64,000 nt of DNA from Helicobacter himalayensis. GTDB taxonomy: Bacteria; Campylobacterota; Campylobacteria; Campylobacterales; Helicobacteraceae. Positions 51,826 to 61,588 of this stretch are shown here, piece after piece. The notes beneath the pieces were generated by a model. The model saw nothing but the letters and a program-made list of their open reading frames with translations. It was not told the origin of the DNA and searched no databases. Every line of letters begins with the position of its first letter. Position 1 is the first letter of the stretch. The stretch spans positions 930,001 through 994,000 of the forward strand of contig NZ_CP014991.1 of assembly GCF_001602095.1 (NCBI RefSeq), read 5' to 3'. The position numbers were made by a program, and so were the translations under genes.

Positions 51826-52677
51826 CTATTGCATTTGCAAGCTCAAATCTATCCAAGTGGCTTGATGAATAAGCGCACCGATACTTAGCGCATTCACACC
51901 ACTTTTGGCATAAGTCGCAAGGTTTTGCAAAGTAAGTTTCCCACTTGCCTCAAGCAAAATATGTGAAAAATGAGAATCCCTCAAATCCGCTACCTCGCGC
52001 ACGGCTTGCGCACTCATATTATCACACATCACAATATCCGCACCCGCCTCAAAGGCTTCACGTGCTTTTTGTAAATTTGGCACTTCAATTTCAATCTTAC
52101 TTCCCCAAGGAAGCTTCTTACGCGCTTGAACCACAAACGCGCGCAAATCCGCAATATGTGCTAAATGCGTATCTTTAAGCATAAGTAAAGAATCTAATCC
52201 AAAACGATGATTTTGTGCGCCACCATTACGCACGGAATATTTCTCTAGCGCACGAAGCAAGGGACGCGTTTTGCGCGTATCAAGAAGCGTGATAGATAAA
52301 TGAGAATCCGCAGAATCTAGCACGCGAACAAATTCTTGTGTCTTTGTGGCAATCCCGCTACTATGCGAAAGTATGTTTAAAAGCACACGCTCAATTTGCA
52401 AAATTTTTAGATAGCTTCCGTGTAGGTTTCCCAAAATCGCACCTTTTTCAAAATTTTGAGAATCTGTAAAGTAAAACTCCAAATCAACCCCTACAAGTGC
52501 GCACAGCTCGCGCACATAGCATTCACCGCTAAAAACCCCGCCCTGCTTTGCCACAATATGCGCGCAAGATTGCCTATCTTCACTCACAAGCGCAAACAAA
52601 TCGCCCCTGCCTAGATCCTCGCTCAACGCTTGCTCTAAAAATTTTCGCACAAAATTTCTCTCATTTCCAAAGTCCAT
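51826..52677 (-). CDS. nadC: Quinolinate phosphoribosyltransferase
   Basis: A 283-residue enzyme of NAD synthesis, making nicotinate mononucleotide from quinolinate and PRPP. EDLGRGDL near the N-terminus, ERVLLNILSHSSGIAT (about 97-112), LDTRKTRPLLRALEKYSVR (about 132-150) and EVPNLQKA ... DIVMCDNM are all standard. It is followed by thiL with only a 2-base offset, so they are coupled. Confidence 0.95.
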   Translation of the reverse strand: MDFGNERNFVRKFLEQALSEDLGRGDLFALVSEDRQSCAHIVAKQGGVFSGECYVRELCALVGVDLEFYFTDSQNFEKGAILGNLHGSYLKILQIERVLLNILSHSSGIATKTQEFVRVLDSADSHLSITLLDTRKTRPLLRALEKYSVRNGGAQNHRFGLDSLLMLKDTHLAHIADLRAFVVQARKKLPWGSKIEIEVPNLQKAREAFEAGADIVMCDNMSAQAVREVADLRDSHFSHILLEASGKLTLQNLATYAKSGVNALSIGALIHQATWIDLSLQMQ

Positions 52678-52695
52678 GCAAAATCCCTGATTGCC

Positions 52696-54057
52696 TTATT
52701 TTGGGCTCTTTTTTAAACTTTTCTCACCCATAAAGAATAAAAACATCGCGCCTAAAATCCCAGCCACACTTGAAGCAAGCAAAATTGAAACTTTTGCGAC
52801 ATTTTGAGAATCTATGCTTTCAAACGCAAGATTTGAAACAAAAATCGACATCGTAAAACCAATGCCAGCTAACATACCCGCACCAAAAATATGCGCCCAA
52901 GAGATACCCGCAGGGCGCGAGGCGATTTTACACTTTTCGCACAAAAAAGTAAAAAGCAAGATTCCCACAGGCTTGCCTATCACAAGCCCAAAAAACACAC
53001 CAAGCATAATATGGTCAATCGAAAAATTCATCTCGCCTCGAATATCCACGCCCGCATTTGCAAAGGCAAAAAGAGGCATAATTAAATACGCGCAAAGTGG
53101 CTGCAATGCGTGCTCAAGGCGCATAAGTGGATTTTGCACATCAATAGAATCTCGCGCTAAAGTCCCAAGTAGCTGCACTTGCTTATGTGTGAGCAAGATA
53201 TTTTTGCGCTCATTTTTTTCGATATTTTTAAAATTTTGTGGCAATTCATCAAGAAGCTTGATAAATTCTTGACTTTGCATTTTTGGCTTTACAGGGATAC
53301 AAAATGCAAGCGCGACAGCCGCGATTGTAGCGTGTATCCCGCTATGATGCACGCAAAACCACAGAATCACGCCAAGCCCAAGATAAGGCGCAAGCGTGCG
53401 GATTCCGAGTTTATTAAGCGCGATAAGTGCGCCAATAACCACAATTGCGCAAAGTAGCCACACAAAATGCAAACCTTCTGGTGATGGATAAGCCGTAGCT
53501 ATCACAATCACCGCGCCCAAGTCATCAGCCACCGCAAGCGTGACTAAAAAAACCTTTAACGCCATAGGCACGCGCTTGCCAAGCAATAAAATCACGCCCA
53601 AAGCAAAGGCAATGTCTGTCGCCATTGGGATTCCAAAGCCATGCCAAGAATCTGTATTGTAATTCAACCCAAAATAAATAAGCGCTGGGACGACCATACC
53701 GCCAAGCGCGCCAATAACAGGAAATGCCGCCTTTTTGAATCCGCTCAAATCCCCAAAAAGCACCTCACGCTTAATCTCCAAGCCCACCATAAGGAAAAAT
53801 AACGCCATCAAAACATCATTAATCCAATCGTGCAACCTAAAGCCATAAAAATGTTCGCCAAAACTAAAGCCAAAGTTTTCGTGCCACAGCCAAAAATATG
53901 TCTCGCTTAGAAAGGAATTTGCCACAATCATCGCGCACACCGCACAAAAAAACAGCAAAATACCGCTAAAAGATTCTGCCTTAAGAAACTCTACAAAAGT
54001 TTGCGTCAAGCTCCGTTTGGTAATATCGTGCAAATATTCATCGTGTGTTGTAATCAT
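52696..54057 (-). CDS. nhaA: Na+/H+ antiporter NhaA
   Basis: A 453-residue inner-membrane antiporter with about 12 helices. WINDVLMALFFLMVGLEIKRE (split here as WINDVLMALFF and FLMVGLEIKRE) near residues 78-98, the ATDIAFALGV helix with the conserved TD, and VADDLGAVIVIA with the paired ion-binding aspartates are present. Residues 255-295 form a charged loop that is longer than in E. coli NhaA. It exchanges Na+ for H+ for pH and salt homeostasis. Confidence 0.96.
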   Translation of the reverse strand: MITTHDEYLHDITKRSLTQTFVEFLKAESFSGILLFFCAVCAMIVANSFLSETYFWLWHENFGFSFGEHFYGFRLHDWINDVLMALFFLMVGLEIKREVLFGDLSGFKKAAFPVIGALGGMVVPALIYFGLNYNTDSWHGFGIPMATDIAFALGVILLLGKRVPMALKVFLVTLAVADDLGAVIVIATAYPSPEGLHFVWLLCAIVVIGALIALNKLGIRTLAPYLGLGVILWFCVHHSGIHATIAAVALAFCIPVKPKMQSQEFIKLLDELPQNFKNIEKNERKNILLTHKQVQLLGTLARDSIDVQNPLMRLEHALQPLCAYLIMPLFAFANAGVDIRGEMNFSIDHIMLGVFFGLVIGKPVGILLFTFLCEKCKIASRPAGISWAHIFGAGMLAGIGFTMSIFVSNLAFESIDSQNVAKVSILLASSVAGILGAMFLFFMGEKSLKKSPK

Positions 54058-54089
54058 CGTCTGCCTTATTTAAAAGATTCTAAGAAGCC

Positions 54090-55670
54090 TTAGCACACCA
54101 CATAGCGCAAACCAAGGCACTCTGGAATCGCCTTAAGCTCGCTTAATACACTCTCATCCAAAGACTCATCAACAACAACCACCGCTAGCGCCTCTTTATC
54201 CTTGCGCGCAAGGCGGAAGTCGGCGATATTAATATTATGCTTTGCAAGTGTATTGCCCACTGCGCCGATAACTCCGGGCACATCGGTATTTTTGAAAAAC
54301 ACCATTTTACCCTCCGGCGCAAGATCAAGCACAAAGCCATTTACTGCGGTGATTCTCAAATATTTATCCTCAAACACTGCACCTTCTAGGCTAAAGCTCT
54401 CGTTTTGCGTGCTAAGGGTAAGTTTGAGATGATTTTTGTAGGTTTGCGAAAGCTCTTTTGCGCTAAATTTCACCTCCAAGCCACGTTCTTTTGCCACAAA
54501 TAGCGCATTGACATAATTGATATGATCACCAAGGCTCGCGCTAAGCGCACCCACAAGCGCAAAAGTGCTAAGAGAATCTTTATACTGGCTCACCTCGCCA
54601 TATGCTTCAATTTGCAAACTTACAAAAGCACCTTTATTTGCCTGTGCAGCGATAAAAGAAAGCTTTTGTATGAGCTCTAAATAAGGTTTAATATTTGCGG
54701 GCAAATCCACCTCTTTAATAGGCAAATTAAGTGCATTTGGGTAGCTTGAGCCACGCGCAGATTCAATAGCGGCAAGCGCAGCTTCAATGGCGATTTTCTC
54801 TTGAGATTCTAGTGTGTTTGCGCCGATATGCGGCGTCACATAGACATTTGGTAAGTCTAGGAGTCTATTATCAGTTGCTGGCTCTTTATTGAAAACATCA
54901 ATTCCTGCCCAGCGGATTTTCCCACTTTTTAACCCATCGAACAAATCATCTTCATTGTAAAGCCCACCGCGCGCGCAGTTAATAAGCACCACACCGTCTT
55001 TCATTTTAGCGATTTCCTTGGCGGTTATCATATTTTTTGTTTCGCTATTTTTAGGCGTGTGGATAGTGATGATATCACATTTCAAAATCTCATCAAAATC
55101 TGTGGTGTATTTGATGCCGACATCTAGGGCTTTTGTCGCGTTAATATAAGGATCATACGCAAATACATCCATTTCAAATGCTTTCGCACGCAATGCCACG
55201 CGTGAGCCGATATTCCCAAAACCAATAACGCCCAAACTCTTGCCCTTTAGCTCCGTGCCATACCAATCCTCTCTATTCCATTTGCGCTCAATCTTTAGCT
55301 GGGTATTTGCGCCAGGAAAATTACGCACACTATTAATGAGATGTGCCATTGTAAGCTCAACTGCGGCGATTGTGTTTGCGGTAGGGACATTCATCACAAC
55401 AATGCCTCTTTTGCTGCAAGATTCTATATCCACATTATCCACGCCCACACCCGCGCGCACAATGGCTTTTAGAGAATCTACACTTTCTAAAAAACGCGTA
55501 TCCACATCAGTAGAACTCCTTGTAACCACCACATCCACGCCTTTTAAACGTTTTAAAAGCTCGTCTTTTGGTAGCGATGCGAGATTTTCAAACTCGATAT
55601 CATTTTGTGCCTTGAGTAAATCCAACCCACTTTGGTGTATATGATCGCACACAACAACTTTTAGTGCCAT
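54090..55670 (-). CDS. serA: D-3-phosphoglycerate dehydrogenase
   Basis: A 526-residue enzyme catalysing the first step of serine synthesis. VRAGVGVDNVDIESC (about 90-104), the NAD-binding GVIGFGNIGSRVA (about 146-158), INCARGG and the catalytic histidine in VTPHIGANT (about 282-290) are visible. The C-terminal third holds the intervening (ASB) and ACT domains, the long form. A TATAAT-like site lies 30 bases upstream. Confidence 0.96.
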   Translation of the reverse strand: MALKVVVCDHIHQSGLDLLKAQNDIEFENLASLPKDELLKRLKGVDVVVTRSSTDVDTRFLESVDSLKAIVRAGVGVDNVDIESCSKRGIVVMNVPTANTIAAVELTMAHLINSVRNFPGANTQLKIERKWNREDWYGTELKGKSLGVIGFGNIGSRVALRAKAFEMDVFAYDPYINATKALDVGIKYTTDFDEILKCDIITIHTPKNSETKNMITAKEIAKMKDGVVLINCARGGLYNEDDLFDGLKSGKIRWAGIDVFNKEPATDNRLLDLPNVYVTPHIGANTLESQEKIAIEAALAAIESARGSSYPNALNLPIKEVDLPANIKPYLELIQKLSFIAAQANKGAFVSLQIEAYGEVSQYKDSLSTFALVGALSASLGDHINYVNALFVAKERGLEVKFSAKELSQTYKNHLKLTLSTQNESFSLEGAVFEDKYLRITAVNGFVLDLAPEGKMVFFKNTDVPGVIGAVGNTLAKHNINIADFRLARKDKEALAVVVVDESLDESVLSELKAIPECLGLRYVVC

Positions 55671-55700
55671 TTCCTCGACTCCTTCATATAAGATTGTGTA

Positions 55701-55706
55701 ATTATA
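55701..55706 (-). promoter_or_regulatory. Candidate -10 box (TATAAT) of serA
   Basis: TATAAT on the minus strand, 30 bases upstream of the serA start and just before the stop of the preceding hypothetical gene; would allow expression of serA independent of rpsA. Confidence 0.4.
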
Positions 55707-55707
55707 G

Positions 55708-56178
55708 CTACTTTAGCACATATTGGATTCTGTAATAATCCAAATCTTCTAAAAACTTTTTTAGCACCGTGCTATCCTCGATAAACACCATAAGGCGCAA
55801 TTTTTCACCCATTTTGTAATAAGTGCTTTCAAGCTTGTGCTGTTTCAAAACCTGCGCGACACAAAAATATTTATATTCATCAAGTTCTTTAATTTCAATA
55901 CTTCTAATGCTTTTTGCATCGCCCTCATCTGCAAAATCAAACTTTACAAAAAGTTCCGTGGCTGGGTATTGAAAAGTTTGATTCTGCGCAGTCGTATCAG
56001 AAAATCCCTCAAGCCACGCTTTTGAATCTTCTTGCGTGATGAGATTTTCTAAATTTGGAATCTCAGATTCTGTTGCTGATAAAGGCGGGGCTTTGCCCTG
56101 CTGATAAACGATATAAAACCCGCTAGCAAGTGCCACACACGCTAACAAAGCAATCGCAACATACAGAGCTTTTTTCAT
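55708..56178 (-). CDS. Membrane-anchored protein of unknown function
   Basis: A 156-residue protein. An N-terminal hydrophobic segment (residues 5-26) could be a signal anchor. The rest has an acidic linker, then mixed strands and helices (FDFADEGDAKSIRSIEIKEL). No cysteine motif or lipobox. It lies between rpsA and serA on the same strand, an arrangement I recall from H. pylori. The function is unknown. Confidence 0.65.
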   Translation of the reverse strand: MKKALYVAIALLACVALASGFYIVYQQGKAPPLSATESEIPNLENLITQEDSKAWLEGFSDTTAQNQTFQYPATELFVKFDFADEGDAKSIRSIEIKELDEYKYFCVAQVLKQHKLESTYYKMGEKLRLMVFIEDSTVLKKFLEDLDYYRIQYVLK

Positions 56179-56193
56179 TATCCAAAAGCTTCG

Positions 56194-57867
56194 CTATTTT
56201 GAATCGCTTATCTTATTTTTGATTTTATCCCCTAGCGTCATTCTCTCTTCGCCTTGTCTCGCTTCAAACGCGCGCAATTCCTCTCTTTCTAGCTGTTTTT
56301 GGAGATTGCGTACGGAAGCGCGGATTCTGTTTGCATAAATATCAATACTATAAAGCACGCATTGAAGTGTATCACCTACTTTGAGATTTTCTTTTTGCGC
56401 ATTTGGAATATCCTCGTTTTTAATCAGCACTTCCACGTCATCGACATTAATAAACACGCCAAAATCTTTAATCTCTGTAATTGGACCTTCAACAATGTCA
56501 TTTACCTTGTATTTTTGCCCGAAATTTTTTGCTGGAGAATCATCAAGCACCTTTTTGCTTAGCGAAATGCGCTCATTTTTAGAATCTATTTTGATGATTT
56601 TTACTTCCACCTCATCACCAACTTTGAACTTATCCTTGCATTTAAGCCCGCGCTCCCAAAACGCGTCCTCATTATGAAGCAATCCATCAACTGCGCCAAG
56701 ATTGACAAACGCACCAAAATCAGTGAGTGTTACGATTTTACCCTTTAGCACATCGCCTTCCTTATGCTCTTGCAAGAATCCAGCAAATGGCTTACGCAAA
56801 AGCTTTTTAAGCGAAACACGCAAGCGACGATTTTTGGAATCTATTTCAATAATCTCCACATCAAGTTCTTGATTAAGTGCTAAATACTCGCTTGGGTGCT
56901 TGATATTCTTATCCCACGAGATTTCAGAGATATGCAAAAAGCCCTCAATCTCATTGCCCAAATCCACAAACGCACCATATTCCTCAATATTACTCACCAC
57001 GACTTTGATAGTGTAGCCCACTTCTAGCTCTTTTTCCACTTCTTTCCATGGATCCTCGCTCAAAGCCTTGTAAGAAAGTGCTAGGCGACGTTTTTCCGCG
57101 TCATAATCGATAATTTTTACTTTTATCTTATCGCCTACTTTGAAAAATTTATCAGGATTTACCGGACCTCTGTGACTAATCTCTGTGTAATGGATAAGCC
57201 CCTCAACCCCTTCAATTTCTACAAACACCCCAAAAGGCGTGATTTTTTTGACTTCACCATCATAGATTCTCTCGCCTTCCAAAAGCTTTGCCACGACAAC
57301 TTTTCTATTGTCTTTATCGAGGTCAAAAAAGCGCTTGCGTGAAACAATGATAGAATTGCTTTGAGAATTTACATTTGTAATCGCCACTTTGTAGGTTTTA
57401 CCTTCAACTTTCGCGCCTTCTTTGAAAGCACAATCTCTACGAGGCAAAAACACATCTACACCCTCATAATCCATCACATACCCGCCTTTGTTTTTATGCA
57501 AAACTTTTGCTTCGATGATTTTGTCTTTGTAGTTTTCGCCAAGCTCTTTGATTTTCTCCACTACCTTTTTTGAGCGCAATGCTCTTTTATAAGATATACT
57601 CGTTCTGCCGCTATTACGCGTAACACTCACTTCAATACTATCACCCTCTTTAAAAAGCAACTCGCCTTGAGAATCCTTAATCTCATCAAGCGACATATAG
57701 TTTTCAAACTTGCTATTTGGCAATGCCACGATAACACTTTCATCTGTTATCTTTACAATCTTACCTACTTGCAACGCACCCTGTGAGCTTACCCTTTCAC
57801 TTGCATCAAGCAACTGCGCAAAGCTCTCTTCATTTTCATCAACGACATTATCCAAATTCACTCTCAT
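56194..57867 (-). CDS. rpsA: 30S ribosomal protein S1
   Basis: A 557-residue protein with six tandem S1 RNA-binding domains. The repeat pattern G-x-V-x-x-I-x-x-F-G-x-F-V-x-x is clearest as KKITPFGVFVEIEGVEGLIH (about 208-227), SNIEEYGAFVDLGNEIEGFLH and VTLTDFGAFVNLGAVDGLLH. It binds mRNA to the 30S subunit. The start gives an acidic, non-repeat leader of about 30 residues. Confidence 0.97.
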   Translation of the reverse strand: MRVNLDNVVDENEESFAQLLDASERVSSQGALQVGKIVKITDESVIVALPNSKFENYMSLDEIKDSQGELLFKEGDSIEVSVTRNSGRTSISYKRALRSKKVVEKIKELGENYKDKIIEAKVLHKNKGGYVMDYEGVDVFLPRRDCAFKEGAKVEGKTYKVAITNVNSQSNSIIVSRKRFFDLDKDNRKVVVAKLLEGERIYDGEVKKITPFGVFVEIEGVEGLIHYTEISHRGPVNPDKFFKVGDKIKVKIIDYDAEKRRLALSYKALSEDPWKEVEKELEVGYTIKVVVSNIEEYGAFVDLGNEIEGFLHISEISWDKNIKHPSEYLALNQELDVEIIEIDSKNRRLRVSLKKLLRKPFAGFLQEHKEGDVLKGKIVTLTDFGAFVNLGAVDGLLHNEDAFWERGLKCKDKFKVGDEVEVKIIKIDSKNERISLSKKVLDDSPAKNFGQKYKVNDIVEGPITEIKDFGVFINVDDVEVLIKNEDIPNAQKENLKVGDTLQCVLYSIDIYANRIRASVRNLQKQLEREELRAFEARQGEERMTLGDKIKNKISDSK

Positions 57868-57932
57868 CTTAACCCTTTTTTATAAAATAAAATTAGCGTG
57901 CGCGATTCTAGCCTAGATATGCTTAATTTATC

Positions 57933-58994
57933 CTAGTCTTTTTGCGCTTTGATAAAATTTTCTTGAAATGGGAAAATTACCTTCCTATACACTCGCAGTA
58001 GCGCAATAAAAAGCGCTGTGATGATTGGACCTAGTATAATCCCCCAGAATCCAAACGCCGTAAGCCCTGCTAAAATCGCAAAAAATATCAAAAGCTCATT
58101 AATATGTAGCGAAGTTTTGAGAATATTCTTATTCACAATGCGGATAATAATAGGCTTAATGACATTGTCAATAAAAAATGCGATAAATACAAGGCTATAC
58201 AACGCGATAAAAATCACTGCATTATAATTCCCCAAATACAGCTCATACAGCGCTATTGGCACCCACACAAGCCCACCGCCGACAATTGGGATAATCGAGC
58301 AAAATCCATACATTATGCCAAAAAAGATTCCATCATAGCCAAAAAATGCAATCGCCACACCAAAGCTTGAGCCCTGCAACACGACATTAATCACCGAGGT
58401 GTAGCACACGACTTTTAGCGTATTTGTCACTTCGTTTAGCACATTTTGCACTTGGATTCTATCAAAAGGAATGAGCGCAAGAAGGTATTCATACAAGCGC
58501 ATACCATAAAAATAAAAGAAAAACAAAAACACCACGATAAAGCCCGTATCCACGACAAATTCTAAACTTCTCCTGCCGATAATTGAGCTAAGATTGAGAA
58601 TCGATGAAAAAAGCTCTGTGCTAGAAATCTTAGAAAGTGCCTCTTGCACGCGTATTTGCGCTTCAGGGATAATCTCACTCCACGCGATAATCTTTTCCTT
58701 TAACCCCTCAATAATCGCACTAAAACCTTGTATATCAACGCTTTTTATCATCTCTACAAGTGAGCTAAACATAAAAATTACCGGCACAATAAGTATCAAA
58801 CATAGCACACACACGCTCAGAAATGCCGCTAGTATTTCAGAGCGCACGAGCTTTAAGATTCTATGTTTCAAGCCAAAAGTCGCGATGCAAAGCAAAAGTG
58901 CGATAAGTAAATTCATCAAAAAAGATTCATACAAAAAATAAATCCAATACAATGTAAAAAAGAACACACCCCAAAAAAAATAAATTGCTTTCAT
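57933..58994 (-). CDS. AI-2E family transporter (PerM/YdiK type)
   Basis: A 353-residue inner-membrane protein with about 7-8 helices. The C-terminal half has the family pattern GIMYGFCSIIPIVGGGLVW and VIKPIIIRIVNKNILKTSLHINE (given as the segments VIKPIIIRIV and SLHINELLIFFAILAG), ending in GFWGIILGPI. Members export a range of small molecules; the AI-2 name does not prove that substrate. Confidence 0.82.
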   Translation of the reverse strand: MKAIYFFWGVFFFTLYWIYFLYESFLMNLLIALLLCIATFGLKHRILKLVRSEILAAFLSVCVLCLILIVPVIFMFSSLVEMIKSVDIQGFSAIIEGLKEKIIAWSEIIPEAQIRVQEALSKISSTELFSSILNLSSIIGRRSLEFVVDTGFIVVFLFFFYFYGMRLYEYLLALIPFDRIQVQNVLNEVTNTLKVVCYTSVINVVLQGSSFGVAIAFFGYDGIFFGIMYGFCSIIPIVGGGLVWVPIALYELYLGNYNAVIFIALYSLVFIAFFIDNVIKPIIIRIVNKNILKTSLHINELLIFFAILAGLTAFGFWGIILGPIITALFIALLRVYRKVIFPFQENFIKAQKD

Positions 58995-59020
58995 AAATCT
59001 ATGCTTTGCCTCGCTTTATC

Positions 59021-60178
59021 TCAAAAATTAAACTGCAAAAATACTCTGCCTAGCACATAATTGCGCCCATCACTTGCAAAAATATAATCATCAAGCATAA
59101 TATTTGCGTTATTAAACATACCTATGAGTCCCCCGCCAAATATCACATCTTGAGCAATTGCAATGCGCGCGTTTGCCTCCCAGTTGAAAATAGATTTCGA
59201 ACCAATGCTTGTGCTTCTAATCGCAGATTCTAAAACGAGGTGGTTTTCAAAAGTGTATTCCAAAACGCCATAAAGTGTATTCGCATCAGCGTAAAACAAA
59301 CCTTCTCTGCGCTCAAAAGGACTGCTTTGCCCAAAAGCGTCAATGCCGCTTATGCCATTTTTTGATACGCTAATAAGTCCCCCGCCAAACTTCACACCAG
59401 CCCATTTTACACCACCTTCTACCCACACAAGTGTCCCATCGCCATCAGTGCGAGAAGATTCGATAATTTGATTTTTGCCAACATAGGAGAGTAAATGCAT
59501 ATTCGCATACAGCGTAGAATCCCCCAAAGTCTGCTTTTCTAACATAACCTTAATCCCAAAGGCACTAAAGCGGTTTGGCGCGACATAAAAATATGGAGAA
59601 ATTTTGATGGGAGATGCAGGAAGACTGAGCAATAAATCGCCAAAAAATACGCCACTTGCGCCAAAAGGATTGCGGTATTCAGACATACGATAATTTGTAA
59701 CATACGCATTTGCATTAACCCACAAAAGCCGCACGGCAGCATTTTGATTAAGCGCATATTGCGCGTGCGCACCTTGATTATAGAATCGTACCCATTCAGT
59801 GGTGGTATAAAAGCGCCCTGCTTGCACTTTGATTCTATCATTGCGCTCAAACTTCGCATAGGCTTCAGTAAAAATCAAATTGTCTTTTGTAGAATCAAAA
59901 TCCCCGCGCGTATATTCATACATACGCATAGCCAGCCACATAGAACCACCAAAGCTAACGCCAGAACTATTTGTAGGTGTATCATAGCCAAGCGAGAGAT
60001 TCACATCAGCAAAATTCGTGCGCCGCTCTGTCATATTTTGAAAATACAACCCAAAATGTCCTCTAGGCTTCCCCATCATAAGATATTCGCCCACACTCTC
60101 CGCACCAAGCCTTGTGAGCAATGTCAAAACCAGCACCAACAACCCAGCCTTAATAGCTCCTTGTTTATTCAAAACCAA
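59021..60178 (-). CDS. Outer-membrane porin-like protein (Opr/Hof-like)
   Basis: A 385-residue predicted barrel. A signal peptide occupies residues 1-26. Alternating amphipathic strands follow and the terminus is LQFNF, with the C-terminal phenylalanine needed for barrel assembly. The PRGHFGLYFQNM strand and the YAKFERNDRIKVQAGRFYT-type segment recall OprD/Hof porins of Helicobacter. Substrate unknown. It has no close operon partner. Confidence 0.62.
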   Translation of the reverse strand: MVLNKQGAIKAGLLVLVLTLLTRLGAESVGEYLMMGKPRGHFGLYFQNMTERRTNFADVNLSLGYDTPTNSSGVSFGGSMWLAMRMYEYTRGDFDSTKDNLIFTEAYAKFERNDRIKVQAGRFYTTTEWVRFYNQGAHAQYALNQNAAVRLLWVNANAYVTNYRMSEYRNPFGASGVFFGDLLLSLPASPIKISPYFYVAPNRFSAFGIKVMLEKQTLGDSTLYANMHLLSYVGKNQIIESSRTDGDGTLVWVEGGVKWAGVKFGGGLISVSKNGISGIDAFGQSSPFERREGLFYADANTLYGVLEYTFENHLVLESAIRSTSIGSKSIFNWEANARIAIAQDVIFGGGLIGMFNNANIMLDDYIFASDGRNYVLGRVFLQFNF

Positions 60179-60283
60179 ATCCTTTTGTGTATGCTTAATC
60201 CATATCTAAAATATTTTTGTTTCAGCAAAAAGGATTCCAAAAAATTAAAAAATAAATACTAAATGTGGCTTAAAACTTGCAAC

Positions 60284-61588
60284 TTAGGGAATAAACGCAA
60301 AAACTTCTTTTTGTAAAAATGCTTTGCCCTTCTCCGCAAACGCGTTGATTCTAGAATCTACACTTTCCCAATCAATAACATTGCGCTTGTCCAAAGTGGC
60401 ATTTATCACTTCTTGTGCTTGTGAAATACAGTTAAGAACACGATTTTCTAGCCCACTTACCTTTAGCAAAGTCTCTAGGCGCGTATGCGCGTCATCACTT
60501 TTTAAGCGCAGATAATAAAAAGGCGTATGCATAATAATCGCAAATACGCAGCCGTGAAAAGAATTTGTAATCATCATTTGAGAATCTCTCACTGCACCAA
60601 GCCATTCCTGTGGTGTGGGGAAAAACTGCGTTTGTAAATCATATTTGCATGAAAAATTCACATTTGCATTTGTGTATAAAAATTTATAACTTTTGAGAAT
60701 CTCCACTAACGCATCTTTGTCAATCAAAGTCTCCACGCCAAGCATATAAACAAAAATATCATTTTGTGTCTGAAGTGGAGAGAGAATGCGCTCATAATCT
60801 GCCTTCTTCAAAAGCATTGTAGGATCTGCCACGCACACACCCTGCAAGCCCAAGTCCTCAAGGATTCTAAGCCCATGCTCCTCGCGCACACTTATCGCGT
60901 CAAAATCACTTAACGCCTTGCGCACATATTCCTTAGCACTTTTTGTGTTATCTGCATAATCTGGCAATTCCTTAACTCCAAAACTCGCAGCATAGGAGAC
61001 TTTACGCGCATGCAGTTTGGATTTATCAACAAAATTTAGCATATAATATTCCAAGTGTTTCTCTATAAACTTAGACAACGCGCGCTGTGGCTCTGTGTGT
61101 GGATTCCACACTTGATCGCTTCCGACAAGATAAATATCTGCTCGCATATCATTTCTATAACCCTCATAATCCCTAATTTTTAGCGGAGTAAGATTGATGT
61201 TTGCCTCTCTAAACTCTAAAAATTTCCGTTTAGATTCTGCATTTTGTGTGTATTGCAAAAAATATTCAGAGCCTATCATCTCAATAAGATTATGATTGTA
61301 TTCCCACTGCATAAAGTCTTCCTTGTTTAACAAAAGCTTTGCTTTCAATCTTTTTATTGCGTTAAAAGCTTTTTTGCCAAATATTTTCAGTATAAACATC
61401 TTTATATACTTGCGCCATAAGGGTTGATAAATACGAAGCGTATCAAAGTTTAGTTGCCTCACTTCAGCATTGATTGCGTTCTTTGCGATTTCATCGCGCA
61501 AATAGCGTTGCAATGCATACGCTTGCAACACCTGCCCATAATTATGCCCATCCCAGTTAAAAGTTACTACATTAATAATTTTTTTCAT
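60284..61588 (-). CDS. Polysaccharide pyruvyl transferase family protein
   Basis: A 434-residue cytoplasmic protein. NWDGHNYGQVLQAYALQRYL (residues 11-30), YLVGSDQVWNPH (about 153-164), KVSYAASFGV and MITNSFHGCVFAIIMHTPF (about 338-356) are the family's signature segments. Members add ketal pyruvate to sugars or act in related glycan decoration. It overlaps the FrhB-like gene by 4 bases; such pairs are common in capsule and LPS loci. Confidence 0.88.
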   Translation of the reverse strand: MKKIINVVTFNWDGHNYGQVLQAYALQRYLRDEIAKNAINAEVRQLNFDTLRIYQPLWRKYIKMFILKIFGKKAFNAIKRLKAKLLLNKEDFMQWEYNHNLIEMIGSEYFLQYTQNAESKRKFLEFREANINLTPLKIRDYEGYRNDMRADIYLVGSDQVWNPHTEPQRALSKFIEKHLEYYMLNFVDKSKLHARKVSYAASFGVKELPDYADNTKSAKEYVRKALSDFDAISVREEHGLRILEDLGLQGVCVADPTMLLKKADYERILSPLQTQNDIFVYMLGVETLIDKDALVEILKSYKFLYTNANVNFSCKYDLQTQFFPTPQEWLGAVRDSQMMITNSFHGCVFAIIMHTPFYYLRLKSDDAHTRLETLLKVSGLENRVLNCISQAQEVINATLDKRNVIDWESVDSRINAFAEKGKAFLQKEVFAFIP